Shown here: in pieces, positions 17,934 to 26,693 of the stretch
How the letters are laid out: each line of letters opens with the position of its first letter
Numbering within the stretch: position 1 is the first letter of the stretch
NCBI RefSeq assembly: GCF_030068505.1
Contig: NZ_JAQOSO010000001.1
Location: forward strand, 1-64,000
Source: Roseofilum capinflatum BLCC-M114
Lineage (GTDB): Bacteria > Cyanobacteriota > Cyanobacteriia > Cyanobacteriales > Desertifilaceae
Direction: 5' to 3'
Length of the DNA stretch: 64,000 bases
Program-made: the position numbers and the translations under genes
The notes under the pieces: generated by a model
Told to the model about the DNA's origin: nothing
Seen by the model: the letters and a program-made list of their open reading frames with translations, nothing else
The model's database searches: none

Positions 17934-18650
17934 ATGCTTATTCCCTTAAATCGCAGCCGGTTTGAACAACTGATTCCTCTAATTGGGACGGGGAATCAAT
18001 ACAAATATTGTTGGGGACAATTTTCCGACCTCCTCAGACGGTTACTGGCCTCAGTTTTGGGCGCTCTGGTGATCTTCTTTGGCCGGCTGACTGCCTTGGG
18101 GGAGAGTTTTGAGTTACTCTTATTTTTGATTGGAATTACCATCGGAACCTATTGGTTATGGGGGCCGATTTTCTGGGCGAGTCGCCGGAATGCGAAGTAC
18201 CGCAAGTTTCCCTATAGCGGATTCTGGCGCGGCAAAGTCTTAGATGTATTTGTCACGGATGAATTAATTAATACGGAAGAAACGGTTAACAATAGTGGTG
18301 ATTTAGTCATTGTTGAAAACCGGGAACGGCGTTTAAATCTGGAATTAGGAGACGAAACGGGCTTTGAAACGCGCTTTCAAGTGCCTATCCGTCGCCAATA
18401 CCGGGCGATTGATGTGGGTATGATTGCGGAAATGGTGGTGATGTCGAATCAACCGGACTTAAGCCGGATTAATCGCATTTCGGATGTTTATCTTCCTCAG
18501 ATTAACTTGTGGGTGAGTGATTACCCTTATCTGCGTCGCGATGTTTTCTTAGAGGTCAGCCAAACCCTACGTCGCCAGTCGATGCGCTCGGAACCGCGCC
18601 CCCGTCGTCGGCCGATTCCTCAAGAGCGCGATCGCAAGTACAGGCAATAG
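17934..18650 (+). CDS. Conserved hypothetical membrane protein
   Basis: A 238-aa protein with two adjacent hydrophobic helices (about residues 38-58 and 62-84) and a large soluble domain after them, ending in an Arg-rich tail (RSEPRPRRRPIPQERDRKYRQ region). The soluble part is mostly beta-strand in character (KVLDVFVTDELIN, RRLNLELGDETGFETRF). Similar cyanobacterial proteins are sometimes labelled as phosphate transporter permeases, but I see nothing of a permease in it. It is divergent from the 17387-17809 gene and convergent with obg, with only 15 bp between the stops. Confidence 0.65.
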   Translation: MLIPLNRSRFEQLIPLIGTGNQYKYCWGQFSDLLRRLLASVLGALVIFFGRLTALGESFELLLFLIGITIGTYWLWGPIFWASRRNAKYRKFPYSGFWRGKVLDVFVTDELINTEETVNNSGDLVIVENRERRLNLELGDETGFETRFQVPIRRQYRAIDVGMIAEMVVMSNQPDLSRINRISDVYLPQINLWVSDYPYLRRDVFLEVSQTLRRQSMRSEPRPRRRPIPQERDRKYRQ

Positions 18651-18665
18651 GCTATGGGTAATCCG

Positions 18666-19691
18666 TTAAGACTGTATGCTGTTTGTCAAGGATTGAAGTG
18701 GCTCGTCTAGGATTTGCCAAATAGTTTGCAAGATTTCTTGAATACCGGTTTGAGTAGCAGCCGACAAAAGAAACACGGGAAACCCTGTGTATTCTTCTAG
18801 GGAATGGGCGATCGCCTGCCAATCCTCACTTTGATCCACTGCATCCATCTTATTTAACCCAATCACCTGGGGGCGGTTTTCCAACCCTCTGCCATAGGCC
18901 ACTAACTCCTGTTGAATCGTATTATAGACCGCAAAAATATCCGCTTCTGTAGCATCAATCAGGTGCAATAAGACCCGCGTCCGTTCAATATGTCGCAGGA
19001 AATCATGACCCAAGCCAATCCCTTCAGCAGCGCCTTCAATTAACCCTGGAATATCGGCAAATACCGTGCCATCCCCCGTCGGTTTCCGCACGACTCCTAA
19101 ATTGGGGATTAAAGTCGTAAACGGATAATTAGCAATTTTCGGTTGCGCGGCAGAAACCACCGAAATAAAGGTAGATTTGCCCGCATTGGGTAAACCAATA
19201 ATCCCCACATCCGCTAACAGTTTCAACTCAAACCGAAACCGTCCTTCCTCACCCTCTAAACCTGGAAGCGCATAATCCGGGGCCCGATTGCGATTACTCA
19301 AGAAATGCTGATTGCCTAAGCCTCCTTTTCCCCCTTGGGCAATCACTAAAGTTTGTTCATTATCTACTAAATCCCCCACCCATTCACCGGTTTCGGCGTT
19401 GGTAATTACGGTTCCACAGGGAACTTCTAGAAATAGATCTGCGCCATTGGCTCCCGTGCGGTTATTGGGGCCACCGCGCTTACCATTGTCAGCTCGAAAT
19501 AAATGTTTGTAGCGAAAATCTAATAAGGTTTGTAATCGCTCTGTTGCTCTAACAATCACCGATCCCCCTTTACCCCCATTACCACCGGATGGCCCTCCCG
19601 CAGGCACATACTTTTCCCGACGGAAGGCCACTAGGCCATCGCCACCGTCTCCAGCTTTTACTTGTACTTCAACTTGATCGATAAACTGCAT
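18666..19691 (-). CDS. obg: Obg/CgtA GTPase
   Basis: A 341-aa ribosome-associated GTPase involved in assembly of the large subunit and in stress signalling. The Gly-rich Obg fold occupies residues 1-158 ([32 protein letters not shown]), followed by the G domain: G1 [10 protein letters not shown]3 [11 protein letters not shown]4 NKMDA, and G5 near LLSAAT. It lacks the extra C-terminal OCT domain, as usual in cyanobacteria. The upstream spacer is filled with repeats. Confidence 0.95.
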   Translation of the reverse strand: MQFIDQVEVQVKAGDGGDGLVAFRREKYVPAGGPSGGNGGKGGSVIVRATERLQTLLDFRYKHLFRADNGKRGGPNNRTGANGADLFLEVPCGTVITNAETGEWVGDLVDNEQTLVIAQGGKGGLGNQHFLSNRNRAPDYALPGLEGEEGRFRFELKLLADVGIIGLPNAGKSTFISVVSAAQPKIANYPFTTLIPNLGVVRKPTGDGTVFADIPGLIEGAAEGIGLGHDFLRHIERTRVLLHLIDATEADIFAVYNTIQQELVAYGRGLENRPQVIGLNKMDAVDQSEDWQAIAHSLEEYTGFPVFLLSAATQTGIQEILQTIWQILDEPLQSLTNSIQS

Positions 19692-19800
19692 ATTTGTATA
19701 GCGCTACGCGCTGGTCATGGGTAATGGGTAATGGGTAAACGCTACACAATCCAGAAATAGGTAGGGTGCGTTAGCGACAGCGCAGGGCACCCTAATGCCT

Positions 19801-19903
19801 AAAATGGTGGGTTACGGCGGATTGAGAGATTGCTGTCAGAGTCTAGGTTTTAGCCGCCTAACCCACCCTACACTAATGCCCTACTTTAGTGCGGTCACGA
19901 CCC
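19801..19903. mobile_element. MITE-like repeat with inverted ends, copy 1
   Basis: The core GTGGGTTACGGCGG...CCGCCTAACCCAC has imperfect inverted ends about 13 bp long and an interior GATTGCTGTCAGAGTCTAGG. A near-identical copy lies at 48744-48846; over the first 75 bases I see three differences. No coding capacity. It is a likely non-autonomous mini-element between obg and bcp. Confidence 0.7.
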
Positions 19904-19932
19904 TACTGGATTTATCTTCTGCAAGCAGTCAA

Positions 19933-20376
19933 TTAAAGACCGAGTTCAGCTAAAATATCTTGGGCATGGGTGGCCGTATTTAGGTTAGCGCCTTCGTAGA
20001 CTTTGATGATTTTTCCCGAACCATCAATTACATAAGTCACGCGCTTGGAATAACCGCCGCCTTCCACATCATAAGCTTTGGTCAGTGCGCCATCGGTATC
20101 GGCCAAGAGGGGAAAGTTTAAGCCATATTTTTCGGTAAACTTCTGGTGAGAGGCTTCATCATCCATGCTCACCCCTAAGACAACAATTTCTTTGCCTTGA
20201 TATTCCCCATAGGCTTCCTTAAAGCTGTTCGCTTCTTTGGTACATCCGGGAGTATCATCCTTGGGATAGAAATAGAGAACTACGGTTTTGCCGGAAAAAT
20301 CAGAGAGGGAAACCGAATTACCGTTGGTATCTTTGGCGGTAAATGCTGGGGCGGTTGTGCCGACGGATAAAGACAT
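19933..20376 (-). CDS. bcp: Thioredoxin-dependent peroxiredoxin, BCP/PrxQ type
   Basis: A 147-aa peroxiredoxin that reduces hydrogen peroxide and organic hydroperoxides. The peroxidatic Cys is in DDTPGCTKEANSF. The Cys found five residues later in many PrxQ proteins is absent here (TKEAN), so this is probably a 1-Cys type BCP or uses another resolving partner. The TVVLYFYPKDD motif and the final strand RVTYVIDGSGKI are standard. The gene is divergent from 20577, with a perfect 28-bp palindrome in the shared control region. Confidence 0.92.
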   Translation of the reverse strand: MSLSVGTTAPAFTAKDTNGNSVSLSDFSGKTVVLYFYPKDDTPGCTKEANSFKEAYGEYQGKEIVVLGVSMDDEASHQKFTEKYGLNFPLLADTDGALTKAYDVEGGGYSKRVTYVIDGSGKIIKVYEGANLNTATHAQDILAELGL

Positions 20377-20448
20377 AGAGAGTGTTTTGGGGTTAACTGT
20401 TAAGAACTACTTTTGTAATTTTACAATAGCTTGCTGCGAGTTTTGACA

Positions 20449-20476
20449 TAGATTAGAGGCGATCGCCTCTAATCTA
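20449..20476. promoter_or_regulatory. Perfect 28-bp palindrome centred on a HIP1 site
   Basis: TAGATTAGAGGCGA and its exact reverse complement meet at the centre of GCGATCGC. It lies 72 bp before the bcp start and 100 bp before the 20577 start, in a divergent control region where a terminator for either gene would not be expected. It could be a binding site for a dimeric regulator or simply a HIP1-based hairpin. Confidence 0.5.
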
Positions 20477-20576
20477 ATTTCCTCAACAATCTCCTCAAGC
20501 CCCGTGTTAGATTAGAAAAAGTGAGCGTAAGTATCTACTTTTCCTTCCCTCTCAACCCTTTGTTACTTTTGTCAAT

Positions 20577-20984
20577 ATGTCCTCGGTTCACTCTTCTCCC
20601 CTTTCTCAACCCGATCGCCTCACCTGGACGCGAGCCGATCTCGCTCTGCGGTGTTCTCCGTTTCAACTGCAATTGTTTATCGACTTGAAAAGCCGCAGCA
20701 TTCCCTTGGCGGCGATCGCCTCTCAAGCCGGATTTACAGCCCATTATACCCACACCCCCCTGACGGAAATCGCGGCTGAAGATGCCCTCCTCTGGTTAAT
20801 TCAGGTGGGTATTTTGCGCCGGGAAGTAGACGGACAAGGGATTACCGATCGCTTTCGCCTCACCCCACTAGGTCGTCAACTGATTGAACATTGGGAACAG
20901 CAAACCGGAACCCTTCCGACTCCCTCCATCGGCGATCGTCTCTATAACCGTTTTCATCAACTCATTCCCTGGTTTCTGCGATAA
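20577..20984 (+). CDS. Npun_F0494-type conserved cyanobacterial protein
   Basis: A 135-aa protein with no membrane segment. The C-terminal half looks like a winged-helix core (ALLWLIQVGILRREVDGQGI, DRFRLTPLGRQLIEHW). I recall this as the Npun_F0494 family of unknown function. It ends 33 bp before cobQ on the same strand, so the two probably share a transcript, but a functional link with cobalamin synthesis is not shown. Confidence 0.6.
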   Translation: MSSVHSSPLSQPDRLTWTRADLALRCSPFQLQLFIDLKSRSIPLAAIASQAGFTAHYTHTPLTEIAAEDALLWLIQVGILRREVDGQGITDRFRLTPLGRQLIEHWEQQTGTLPTPSIGDRLYNRFHQLIPWFLR

Positions 20985-21017
20985 CTATCCCTCACCCCGC
21001 ATTCAACTCAAGCTCCT

Positions 21018-22487
21018 ATGAAAGCAATTATGGTAGTGGGAACCACCTCCCACGCAGGAAAATCCCTCTTATGTACAGCCTTGTGTCGGATTTTAGCCCG
21101 CCAAGGTTGGCACTTAACCCCCTTCAAGGGACAAAATATGGCCTTAAACGCCTATGTCACCCCCACTGGGGGAGAAATTGGCTATGCCCAAGCCGTACAA
21201 GCTTGGGCCGCTGGCGTTCCTCCCCAAGTGGCCATGAATCCCATCCTACTCAAGCCCCAAGGGAACATGACCTCCCAAGTGATTTTGCTCGGAGAAGCAG
21301 TGGGGCAAGTGAGTGCCGAAAATTACTACAAAGACTATTTTGACCGGGGATGGAAAGCGATTACCCAATCCCTAGAGCAGTTATCCTATGAGTTTGATTT
21401 GGTCGTTTGCGAAGGAGCAGGCAGTCCGGCAGAAATCAACCTCAAACATCGAGATTTAACCAATATGCGGGTGGCTAAACACTTAAATGCCTCGACGGTT
21501 TTGGTGGTGGATATCGATCGCGGCGGAGCATTTGCCCATGTGGTGGGAACCTTAGAGTTACTCGAACCGGAAGAGCGCAACTTAATTAAAGGCATTGTGA
21601 TTAATAAGTTTCGCGGTCAGCGTTCCCTCTTGCAATCAGGCATTGAATGGTTAGAAAACTATACCGGGATTCCCGTTTTAGGGGTGATTCCCTGGCTCGA
21701 TATGGCCTTTCCCGCAGAAGATTCCCTCAGTTTACTTGAACGGGATGGGGGTAGCTCTAAAGGTTCAGTGGATCTGAACATCGCCGTGCTGCGCTTACCC
21801 CATATTGCCAATTTTACCGATTTCGATCCCCTGGATTCAGAAGCGAGTGTGAAGGTTAAGTATATTAGCCCCCATGAGTCCTTGGGATATCCAGATGCGG
21901 TGATTATTCCCGGTTCTAAAACCACGATCGCCGATTTGATGGTGTTGCAAAAAAGTGGCATGGCTCAGGAGTTAAAGGATTATGCCGCCAGTGGTGGAAC
22001 CCTGTTGGGCATTTGTGGCGGGTTCCAAATGTTGGGTAAAATGATTGCCGATCCGGAAGGTCTAGAAGGGGAAGAGGGACGCTATCCGGGTTTAGATTTG
22101 TTGCCCATTCAAACAGTGATTTTAGGGAAAAAAGTGGCCCGCCAGCGATCGGTCACCTCTCGCTATCCCCAAGACAGTTTACCCATCACTGGGTTTGAAA
22201 TTCATCAAGGACGCACCAGTTCCATTTCTGGTGGAGAGTACCATTGTTTGTTTGATGATGCTCAATTGGGGATGGTAACCCATAACCAAGCGGTTTGGGG
22301 AACCTATTTACATGGCATTTTTGATAATGGCCCCTGGCGACGGATGTGGTTGAATCGGTTGCGTAAGCAGCGAGGTTTGTTAGCATTGCCTACAGGGGTT
22401 CCCAATTATCGGGAACAGCGAGAATTGGTTTTAGATATTCTTAGCGATCAGGTAGCGGAACACTTGAATGTTCGCACCCTTGTCTAA
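21018..22487 (+). CDS. cobQ: Cobyric acid synthase CobQ
   Basis: A 489-aa glutamine-dependent amidase that converts adenosylcobyrinic acid a,c-diamide to cobyric acid in cobalamin synthesis. N-terminal ATP-binding half: VVGTTSHAGKSLLCTALCR and PFKGQNMALNAYVT, CEGAGSPAEINL. C-terminal class I-like glutaminase half with the nucleophile Cys in LGICGGFQMLGK and a His in WGTYLHGIFDN. Length and domain order are normal. It stands apart from other cobalamin genes in this window. No cobalamin riboswitch fits into the 33-bp upstream gap. Confidence 0.96.
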   Translation: MKAIMVVGTTSHAGKSLLCTALCRILARQGWHLTPFKGQNMALNAYVTPTGGEIGYAQAVQAWAAGVPPQVAMNPILLKPQGNMTSQVILLGEAVGQVSAENYYKDYFDRGWKAITQSLEQLSYEFDLVVCEGAGSPAEINLKHRDLTNMRVAKHLNASTVLVVDIDRGGAFAHVVGTLELLEPEERNLIKGIVINKFRGQRSLLQSGIEWLENYTGIPVLGVIPWLDMAFPAEDSLSLLERDGGSSKGSVDLNIAVLRLPHIANFTDFDPLDSEASVKVKYISPHESLGYPDAVIIPGSKTTIADLMVLQKSGMAQELKDYAASGGTLLGICGGFQMLGKMIADPEGLEGEEGRYPGLDLLPIQTVILGKKVARQRSVTSRYPQDSLPITGFEIHQGRTSSISGGEYHCLFDDAQLGMVTHNQAVWGTYLHGIFDNGPWRRMWLNRLRKQRGLLALPTGVPNYREQRELVLDILSDQVAEHLNVRTLV

Positions 22488-22544
22488 TTTAAGATGTCAT
22501 TCAGTTAGTGATTAAGGATCGGGTTTGCAGTGGAGGAGACGAGG

Positions 22545-22790
22545 ATGAGTCAGGCGATCGCCGTTCGATTTTTGCCCGATGAGGTGACAGTTAAAGCTGA
22601 AGTGGGCGAACCCTTGTTAGAAGTGGCTCGACGGGCCGGGGTGACCATCCCCACCGGGTGTTTAATGGGGTCTTGCCATGCTTGCGAAGTGGAAATCGTC
22701 GGAGGTTCCACCCTTTGTGCTTGTATTAGTGGGGTTCCCGCCGGAGCGGATGAAATCACAGTCAATCTGGAGAGCGATCCGTTATGGTAA
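22545..22790 (+). CDS. 2Fe-2S ferredoxin-like protein
   Basis: An 81-aa plant-type [2Fe-2S] protein. Cluster ligands are in CLMGSCHACEVEI (three Cys) and the later CACIS segment, the usual C-x4/5-C-x2-C...C pattern in a beta-grasp fold. It is shorter than photosynthetic PetF (about 98 aa) and more like the short ferredoxins with special partners. The ATG at 22545 is chosen: GGAGGA at 22532 is an excellent ribosome-binding site 8 bp upstream. A GTG at 22530 would destroy that spacing. Confidence 0.87.
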   Translation: MSQAIAVRFLPDEVTVKAEVGEPLLEVARRAGVTIPTGCLMGSCHACEVEIVGGSTLCACISGVPAGADEITVNLESDPLW

Positions 22791-22903
22791 ATAACAGGCA
22801 AGAGAAAATGTCAAAACCCACTTTTTCTGTGGGGCCAGAATAATTTTAAGGCGCTGGTTACGGAACAGGAAATGGCTCCGTTGTAGTTACTTGTGCTATT
22901 GAG

Positions 22904-23542
22904 ATGCAAGTGCCGAATTGCTTAAGTATTATGACGGATCAATTAATCATGAATTCAGATGTACCCTCTCCGGGTTCTCCCCTAGATAGAGAGCTGCTGG
23001 AAACCCTTTTCTTGAATCAGGAACGACTTTATCCGTGGAATCCCTTAACTTTAGAGGCAGAGCCTTATTTCTCGGAAATAGAGAATTCTATGGAAACTCA
23101 CGCCCCTGACTTAGTTGATTATTTGGATGAAGGATGTAACCAATTTTATCACAACTTAGATCGGTTATGGGAATCAGCCAAGCCAGTAGCGGTCACTGAC
23201 TTAAACGCTCAATTAGAAGCCCAGTTTAGTCAGATGGTTCCCCAAGAGGTTCTGGCGACTATTGCAGCTAAAGCAGAACAATTAACCGCTTCTTCGGCTT
23301 CGATCGCCGATCGGCTGATTCACTGCGTCCAAGAAAGCTTACCCCAGTGGGATGTAGAGGATCTTTTGGTTTTAGCTCGTCCCTTTGCCTATGCCATGCG
23401 GGGAGGAGAAGAAAAAACAGCTTTAGATCGGGTGGTGCAAAGAGCCAGTAGCCTAGATTGGGAATCCTGTTCGGAACTAGAAAAGGCGCGGTTAACCCTA
23501 GCTGTTGCCCGGTATGCGATCGCCTATCGCGATCGAGTTTAG
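22904..23542 (+). CDS. Hypothetical protein, helical, acidic N-terminus
   Basis: A protein of up to 212 aa that I do not recognise. It is all-helical in appearance, with an acidic first half (ERLYPWNPLTLEAEPYFSEIE) and conserved-looking segments such as WDVEDLLVLARPFAYAMRGG and LEKARLTLAVARYAIAYRDRV. ATG codons at 22904, 22931 and 22949 are all possible starts. It is convergent with the FHA-PrsW gene, 13 bp between stops. Confidence 0.6.
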   Translation: MQVPNCLSIMTDQLIMNSDVPSPGSPLDRELLETLFLNQERLYPWNPLTLEAEPYFSEIENSMETHAPDLVDYLDEGCNQFYHNLDRLWESAKPVAVTDLNAQLEAQFSQMVPQEVLATIAAKAEQLTASSASIADRLIHCVQESLPQWDVEDLLVLARPFAYAMRGGEEKTALDRVVQRASSLDWESCSELEKARLTLAVARYAIAYRDRV

Positions 23543-23555
23543 GTCATGGGAGCGC

Positions 23556-24887
23556 CTATTTAATTCGAGTCGCAAAGTTTTGCGATCGCGTCGGAGACAG
23601 GGCCCGAGCTTTCAAAATCGCCGCAGCTAAGAAGGCATAGGATAAGATGCCAATGGCCGCTAGAGAGATCAACCCAGCGAATAGAGACACTTGGGAGGCC
23701 ACAAAAGTTCCCGTGGTATTCCAGAGTCCGTGTAGTAAGGCAGCAGTGCTATAACCCACGGCCAGAATTTGCCATCGTTGCTTTTGTTTCAGCACGCTCA
23801 GGCCGATAAAGTAGCCGAAGTAGCCGCTATAGGCTAAATGTCCAGACACCGATCCTAAAATGCGAGGGATTAATAACTGTAGTCCCGCCAGTTGTCCCAT
23901 ATCGCCTCCAGAAATGGCGGCAATGCTTTGAATTTGCGAGGGCACATACAAGCCTAGGGTTTCAATTAAGGTAAATCCCACAGCCGAGGCTGTACCGATT
24001 AAAATGCCATCGAGGGGTTCTCGCACGCCCCAAGTTTGACGAGCTGAGATAAAACGGAATCTACCCCACAAGAGAACCAGGAAGATAGGTACAGCTTTGA
24101 TCAGCTCTTCTAAGAGTCCTGTGCCTAGGGTTTGACGGGCTAAGGTGGGTATAAATTGGTCTCCGGTTGCCCATCCTGCCAAACCTTGGTAAAAGAGGGG
24201 AGCCAGTAGTTTGACGAGGGGAATGGCGAGCAGGAGCGTCCAGAGAGCCGATCCGAGGAGCAGCCACCAGGGTTTATGTTTGCCGCAGAGCTGATAAATA
24301 TAGGTATAGGCGATCGCCGCTAAATAGCCCCCTAGAACCAGATTAAACAGTTCGGGGACTCGGAGGAAAAACAGCAGCACCGCAACCAGGGCGGTTAAAC
24401 TAGCAGGGATTAGATAGGCTTTACGGGTTAATTCTTGTCCGGTGGAGAAGATGGGAAACAGTTGGGTGAGGGTAACGGACTGGGTAGCGACGGGTGGAGA
24501 AGCACTAGAGCTAGAGATCAAAGTCGGAGTCGCGGCAATATGTCCAGAGCGCAGTTCTACTTCAAATTCTGGCCCTTTCATGCCCAACATGAGGCGATCG
24601 CCATGGTTTAAGCGCTGACATCCCCTTAACAGGGTTTGGTTCACATAGGTTCCGTTGGCGCTCTCTAGGTCACAAACTTCCCATTCGCCGTTCATTGGAG
24701 AACAGCGAATCACCGCATGTTTGCGGGAGACAATGGTATGTCGGTGAGCATCTAAGGCAATTTGGCAACTGGGATCGCGCCCGATGACAATCTCTTCTGT
24801 TCCCCATAGGGGATAGGGGGGATTAGACTTGGTTTTGCCTAACCCCCGAATCGGTTTTAAGAATCCTTGAGGCTCAGTCCCAGTCAT
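23556..24887 (-). CDS. FHA-domain PrsW-family intramembrane protease
   Basis: A 443-aa protein combining two modules. N-terminus (about 20-115): an FHA phosphothreonine-binding domain (VIGRDPSCQIAL, VSRKHAVIR, LESANGTYVNQ). After a short linker there are about eight membrane helices with the PrsW glutamic-protease motifs EELIKAVP (EExxK), FTLIE (FxxxE), and His residues in SGHLAYSGYFGYFIG and HGLWNT. PrsW in Bacillus cleaves an anti-sigma factor. Here the FHA domain could recruit a phosphorylated substrate to the membrane protease. Start is the ATG at 24887. A 67-aa membrane protein gene lies directly upstream. Confidence 0.88.
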   Translation of the reverse strand: MTGTEPQGFLKPIRGLGKTKSNPPYPLWGTEEIVIGRDPSCQIALDAHRHTIVSRKHAVIRCSPMNGEWEVCDLESANGTYVNQTLLRGCQRLNHGDRLMLGMKGPEFEVELRSGHIAATPTLISSSSASPPVATQSVTLTQLFPIFSTGQELTRKAYLIPASLTALVAVLLFFLRVPELFNLVLGGYLAAIAYTYIYQLCGKHKPWWLLLGSALWTLLLAIPLVKLLAPLFYQGLAGWATGDQFIPTLARQTLGTGLLEELIKAVPIFLVLLWGRFRFISARQTWGVREPLDGILIGTASAVGFTLIETLGLYVPSQIQSIAAISGGDMGQLAGLQLLIPRILGSVSGHLAYSGYFGYFIGLSVLKQKQRWQILAVGYSTAALLHGLWNTTGTFVASQVSLFAGLISLAAIGILSYAFLAAAILKARALSPTRSQNFATRIK

Positions 24888-24909
24888 AATTAATAATGAA
24901 AATTATCAA

Positions 24910-25113
24910 TTATTGATTGTTACTGTTGGCATCTTGGACGGCGGCAAAAAAAGACCAGCCGGTAACCGGGATACTGATAGCCAGGATCGTGCTAGTGGTT
25001 GCCACTCCTAGGTCAGGTGTGCCAGAAGAGAGTTCAAAAATGCAGCCGGTGGCGGCGATCGCCGCAATGCAGCACAAGGCTAAGAGTAAGCCACTTTTGG
25101 GAGTTAAAGCCAT
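24910..25113 (-). CDS. Small two-helix membrane protein
   Basis: A 67-aa protein with two hydrophobic segments (about residues 7-27 and 38-58) separated by FELSSGTPDLG. There is no recognised family. It sits between def (14 bp upstream stop-to-start gap) and the FHA-PrsW gene (22 bp downstream), all on the minus strand, so a single transcript def - this gene - FHA-PrsW is likely. Confidence 0.6.
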   Translation of the reverse strand: MALTPKSGLLLALCCIAAIAATGCIFELSSGTPDLGVATTSTILAISIPVTGWSFFAAVQDANSNNQ

Positions 25114-25127
25114 GGGGGTATTAATTT

Positions 25128-25691
25128 CTAGGAGTAAGGTTTAACGTCTTGGATAGAAAAGCCAAATTTTTGCAATTCTTCATTCAGGGCGATCGCATTT
25201 TCTATGCGGTCAACAAACATTACTCCCTGGAGATGATCCAGTTCATGCTGAATGGCACGGGAGAGAAGACCATCGGCTTTTAAGGTTTTGGGTCGGCCAT
25301 ACTCATCTTTGTAGCTCACTTGGATCGCGTCCGGTCGCTGCACATCCATGTACACCCCTGGAACACTCAGGCATCCTTCTTGATAGGTACAGAGTTCACG
25401 ACCGTAGGATTTAATGGTGGGGTTAATCAGGATTAAGGGAACGTTGGCTGGTTCTTCCGGATCGCAGTCGATCACCACCATTTGTTTAGCGATCGCCACT
25501 TGCGGTGCTGCCAAGCCGATGCCATCGGAACTATACATGGTTTGCAACATTTCTTTAGCCAGTTGACGGATACTCTCATCAACTTTGGAGATCCGTTTGG
25601 CATTCGTCCGCAGGACGCGATCGCCTAGAGTATGGATATCGAGTGGGGGGCGATCGAGTTTTATCTTTTCTACCAGAACGCTAGAAGTCAT
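25128..25691 (-). CDS. def: Peptide deformylase
   Basis: A 187-aa metalloenzyme that removes the formyl group from nascent N-terminal Met. All three motifs are present: GIGLAAPQV, EGCLSVPG (metal Cys) and QHELDHLQGVMF (HExxH). The N-terminus is about 15 residues longer than E. coli Def, as in other cyanobacterial type 1 enzymes. It starts the likely transcript that continues with the 67-aa membrane protein and the FHA-PrsW gene. Confidence 0.96.
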   Translation of the reverse strand: MTSSVLVEKIKLDRPPLDIHTLGDRVLRTNAKRISKVDESIRQLAKEMLQTMYSSDGIGLAAPQVAIAKQMVVIDCDPEEPANVPLILINPTIKSYGRELCTYQEGCLSVPGVYMDVQRPDAIQVSYKDEYGRPKTLKADGLLSRAIQHELDHLQGVMFVDRIENAIALNEELQKFGFSIQDVKPYS

Positions 25692-25773
25692 AAGGTCTGT
25701 ATCTTAAAACAGCTAAAGGTCGTGAATCATTAGACTCGTTATCTATTGTAACGAAGTGGGGTATGGACTTAGA

Positions 25774-25974
25774 TTAGGGGCGATCGCTCGATGAAGGAGG
25801 AAACGTTTGCTTAAATTCCTCAATCAGGTCATCCATTTCTTCTAAAGCTTGATTCACATCTAGCCTTAGACTGCCAAGGTTCGGTTGTTCGAGTAACTGT
25901 ACCAAACTCTCCCGTTTGCCTTCCAGAAGGGTGACTTTTTCTTGCATCGTAGATAGATCCATAGTTGGCTTCAT
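25774..25974 (-). CDS. Small hypothetical coiled-coil protein
   Basis: A 66-aa acidic protein, almost wholly helical (MQEKVTLLEGKRESLVQLLEQ, LEEMDDLIEEFKQTF), probably a short coiled coil. Family unknown. The Met at position 5 (25962) is an alternative start. It lies between def and the terminator at 26032-26064. Confidence 0.5.
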   Translation of the reverse strand: MKPTMDLSTMQEKVTLLEGKRESLVQLLEQPNLGSLRLDVNQALEEMDDLIEEFKQTFPPSSSDRP

Positions 25975-26031
25975 TGAGATAGGACTTCTCTATAGCTTAA
26001 CAAAACTTGATACTTTCTCGTTCAAGGACAT

Positions 26032-26064
26032 AAAAAGCTCTTCATCTGAGATCAGGTGAAGAGC
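26032..26064 (-). terminator. Rho-independent terminator
   Basis: GCTCTTCAyCTGA pairs with TCAGrTGAAGAGC (13-bp stem with one G-U pair, tight loop) and on the minus strand is followed by TTTTT. It lies 58 bp after the stop of the gene at 26122-26433, whose transcript it should end. Confidence 0.85.
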
Positions 26065-26121
26065 GATCGAGGATTCAGTATTTAGACAGATGTGCAAATG
26101 TTGAGGCCGATGACCCGACCC

Positions 26122-26433
26122 TTATTTCTTCTTCATTCCCTTAGCCATTTTCAGGAAATCTAGACCCCCACTATTACTGCTGGTGTTGGACGGACGACGA
26201 GCAGGGGTTGCCTGTGAAGGTTGACTGGGAACTTGAGGCTCAGAAACCGCAGGCACAGAAGGGAATCCCTGACCTTCAGAGCGGATTTGCATTTCCAGAG
26301 AAGACGCTTCGATCAGATCACTGGGCCGCTTACCTTTGGGATAGGTGTGCTTGATCCGTTGCTTTTTACGCATGAAGTTGATATCGCCAAAGGTTTTGGC
26401 ATCGTCAGGAGAGAGGAAAAAGTCTTGAGACAT
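26122..26433 (-). CDS. Conserved hypothetical protein
   Basis: A 103-aa basic protein: a conserved-looking N-terminal half (FFLSPDDAKTFGDINFMRKK, HTYPKGKRPSDLIE), a Pro/Ser/Gln-rich linker and a C-terminal GLDFLKMAKGMKKK motif. No recognised domain. It has its own terminator and a 260-bp A/T-rich upstream gap (26434-26693) shared with the prolyl oligopeptidase gene. In that gap I see no other feature. Confidence 0.6.
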   Translation of the reverse strand: MSQDFFLSPDDAKTFGDINFMRKKQRIKHTYPKGKRPSDLIEASSLEMQIRSEGQGFPSVPAVSEPQVPSQPSQATPARRPSNTSSNSGGLDFLKMAKGMKKK

Positions 26434-26693
26434 GGGTTTGGCTGTTAATAATGAATGATATAGACAGTTGTTATGTTAAATTTTATCAAATTTTCTCAGA
26501 TTTGGAAGAGGTTTTTAAATTTTTCTAAATTTATGTTTATCTTTATTTCTTTGTATGAAACAATTTTCATATACCCATTAATAGATGTAAGGCTGAACAG
26601 AAGTAATAATTGCTATACAATCAGAGGGGACTGGCCCTAATCCGTATTCTTCGGTATGTTTTCAGTATCCAACCCCTGATGGAGTATGTTTCT

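Noticed and set aside
20985-21017. Possible cobalamin riboswitch before cobQ.
   Set aside because: The gap is only 33 bp, and the region before 20577 shows no B12-box-like sequence.
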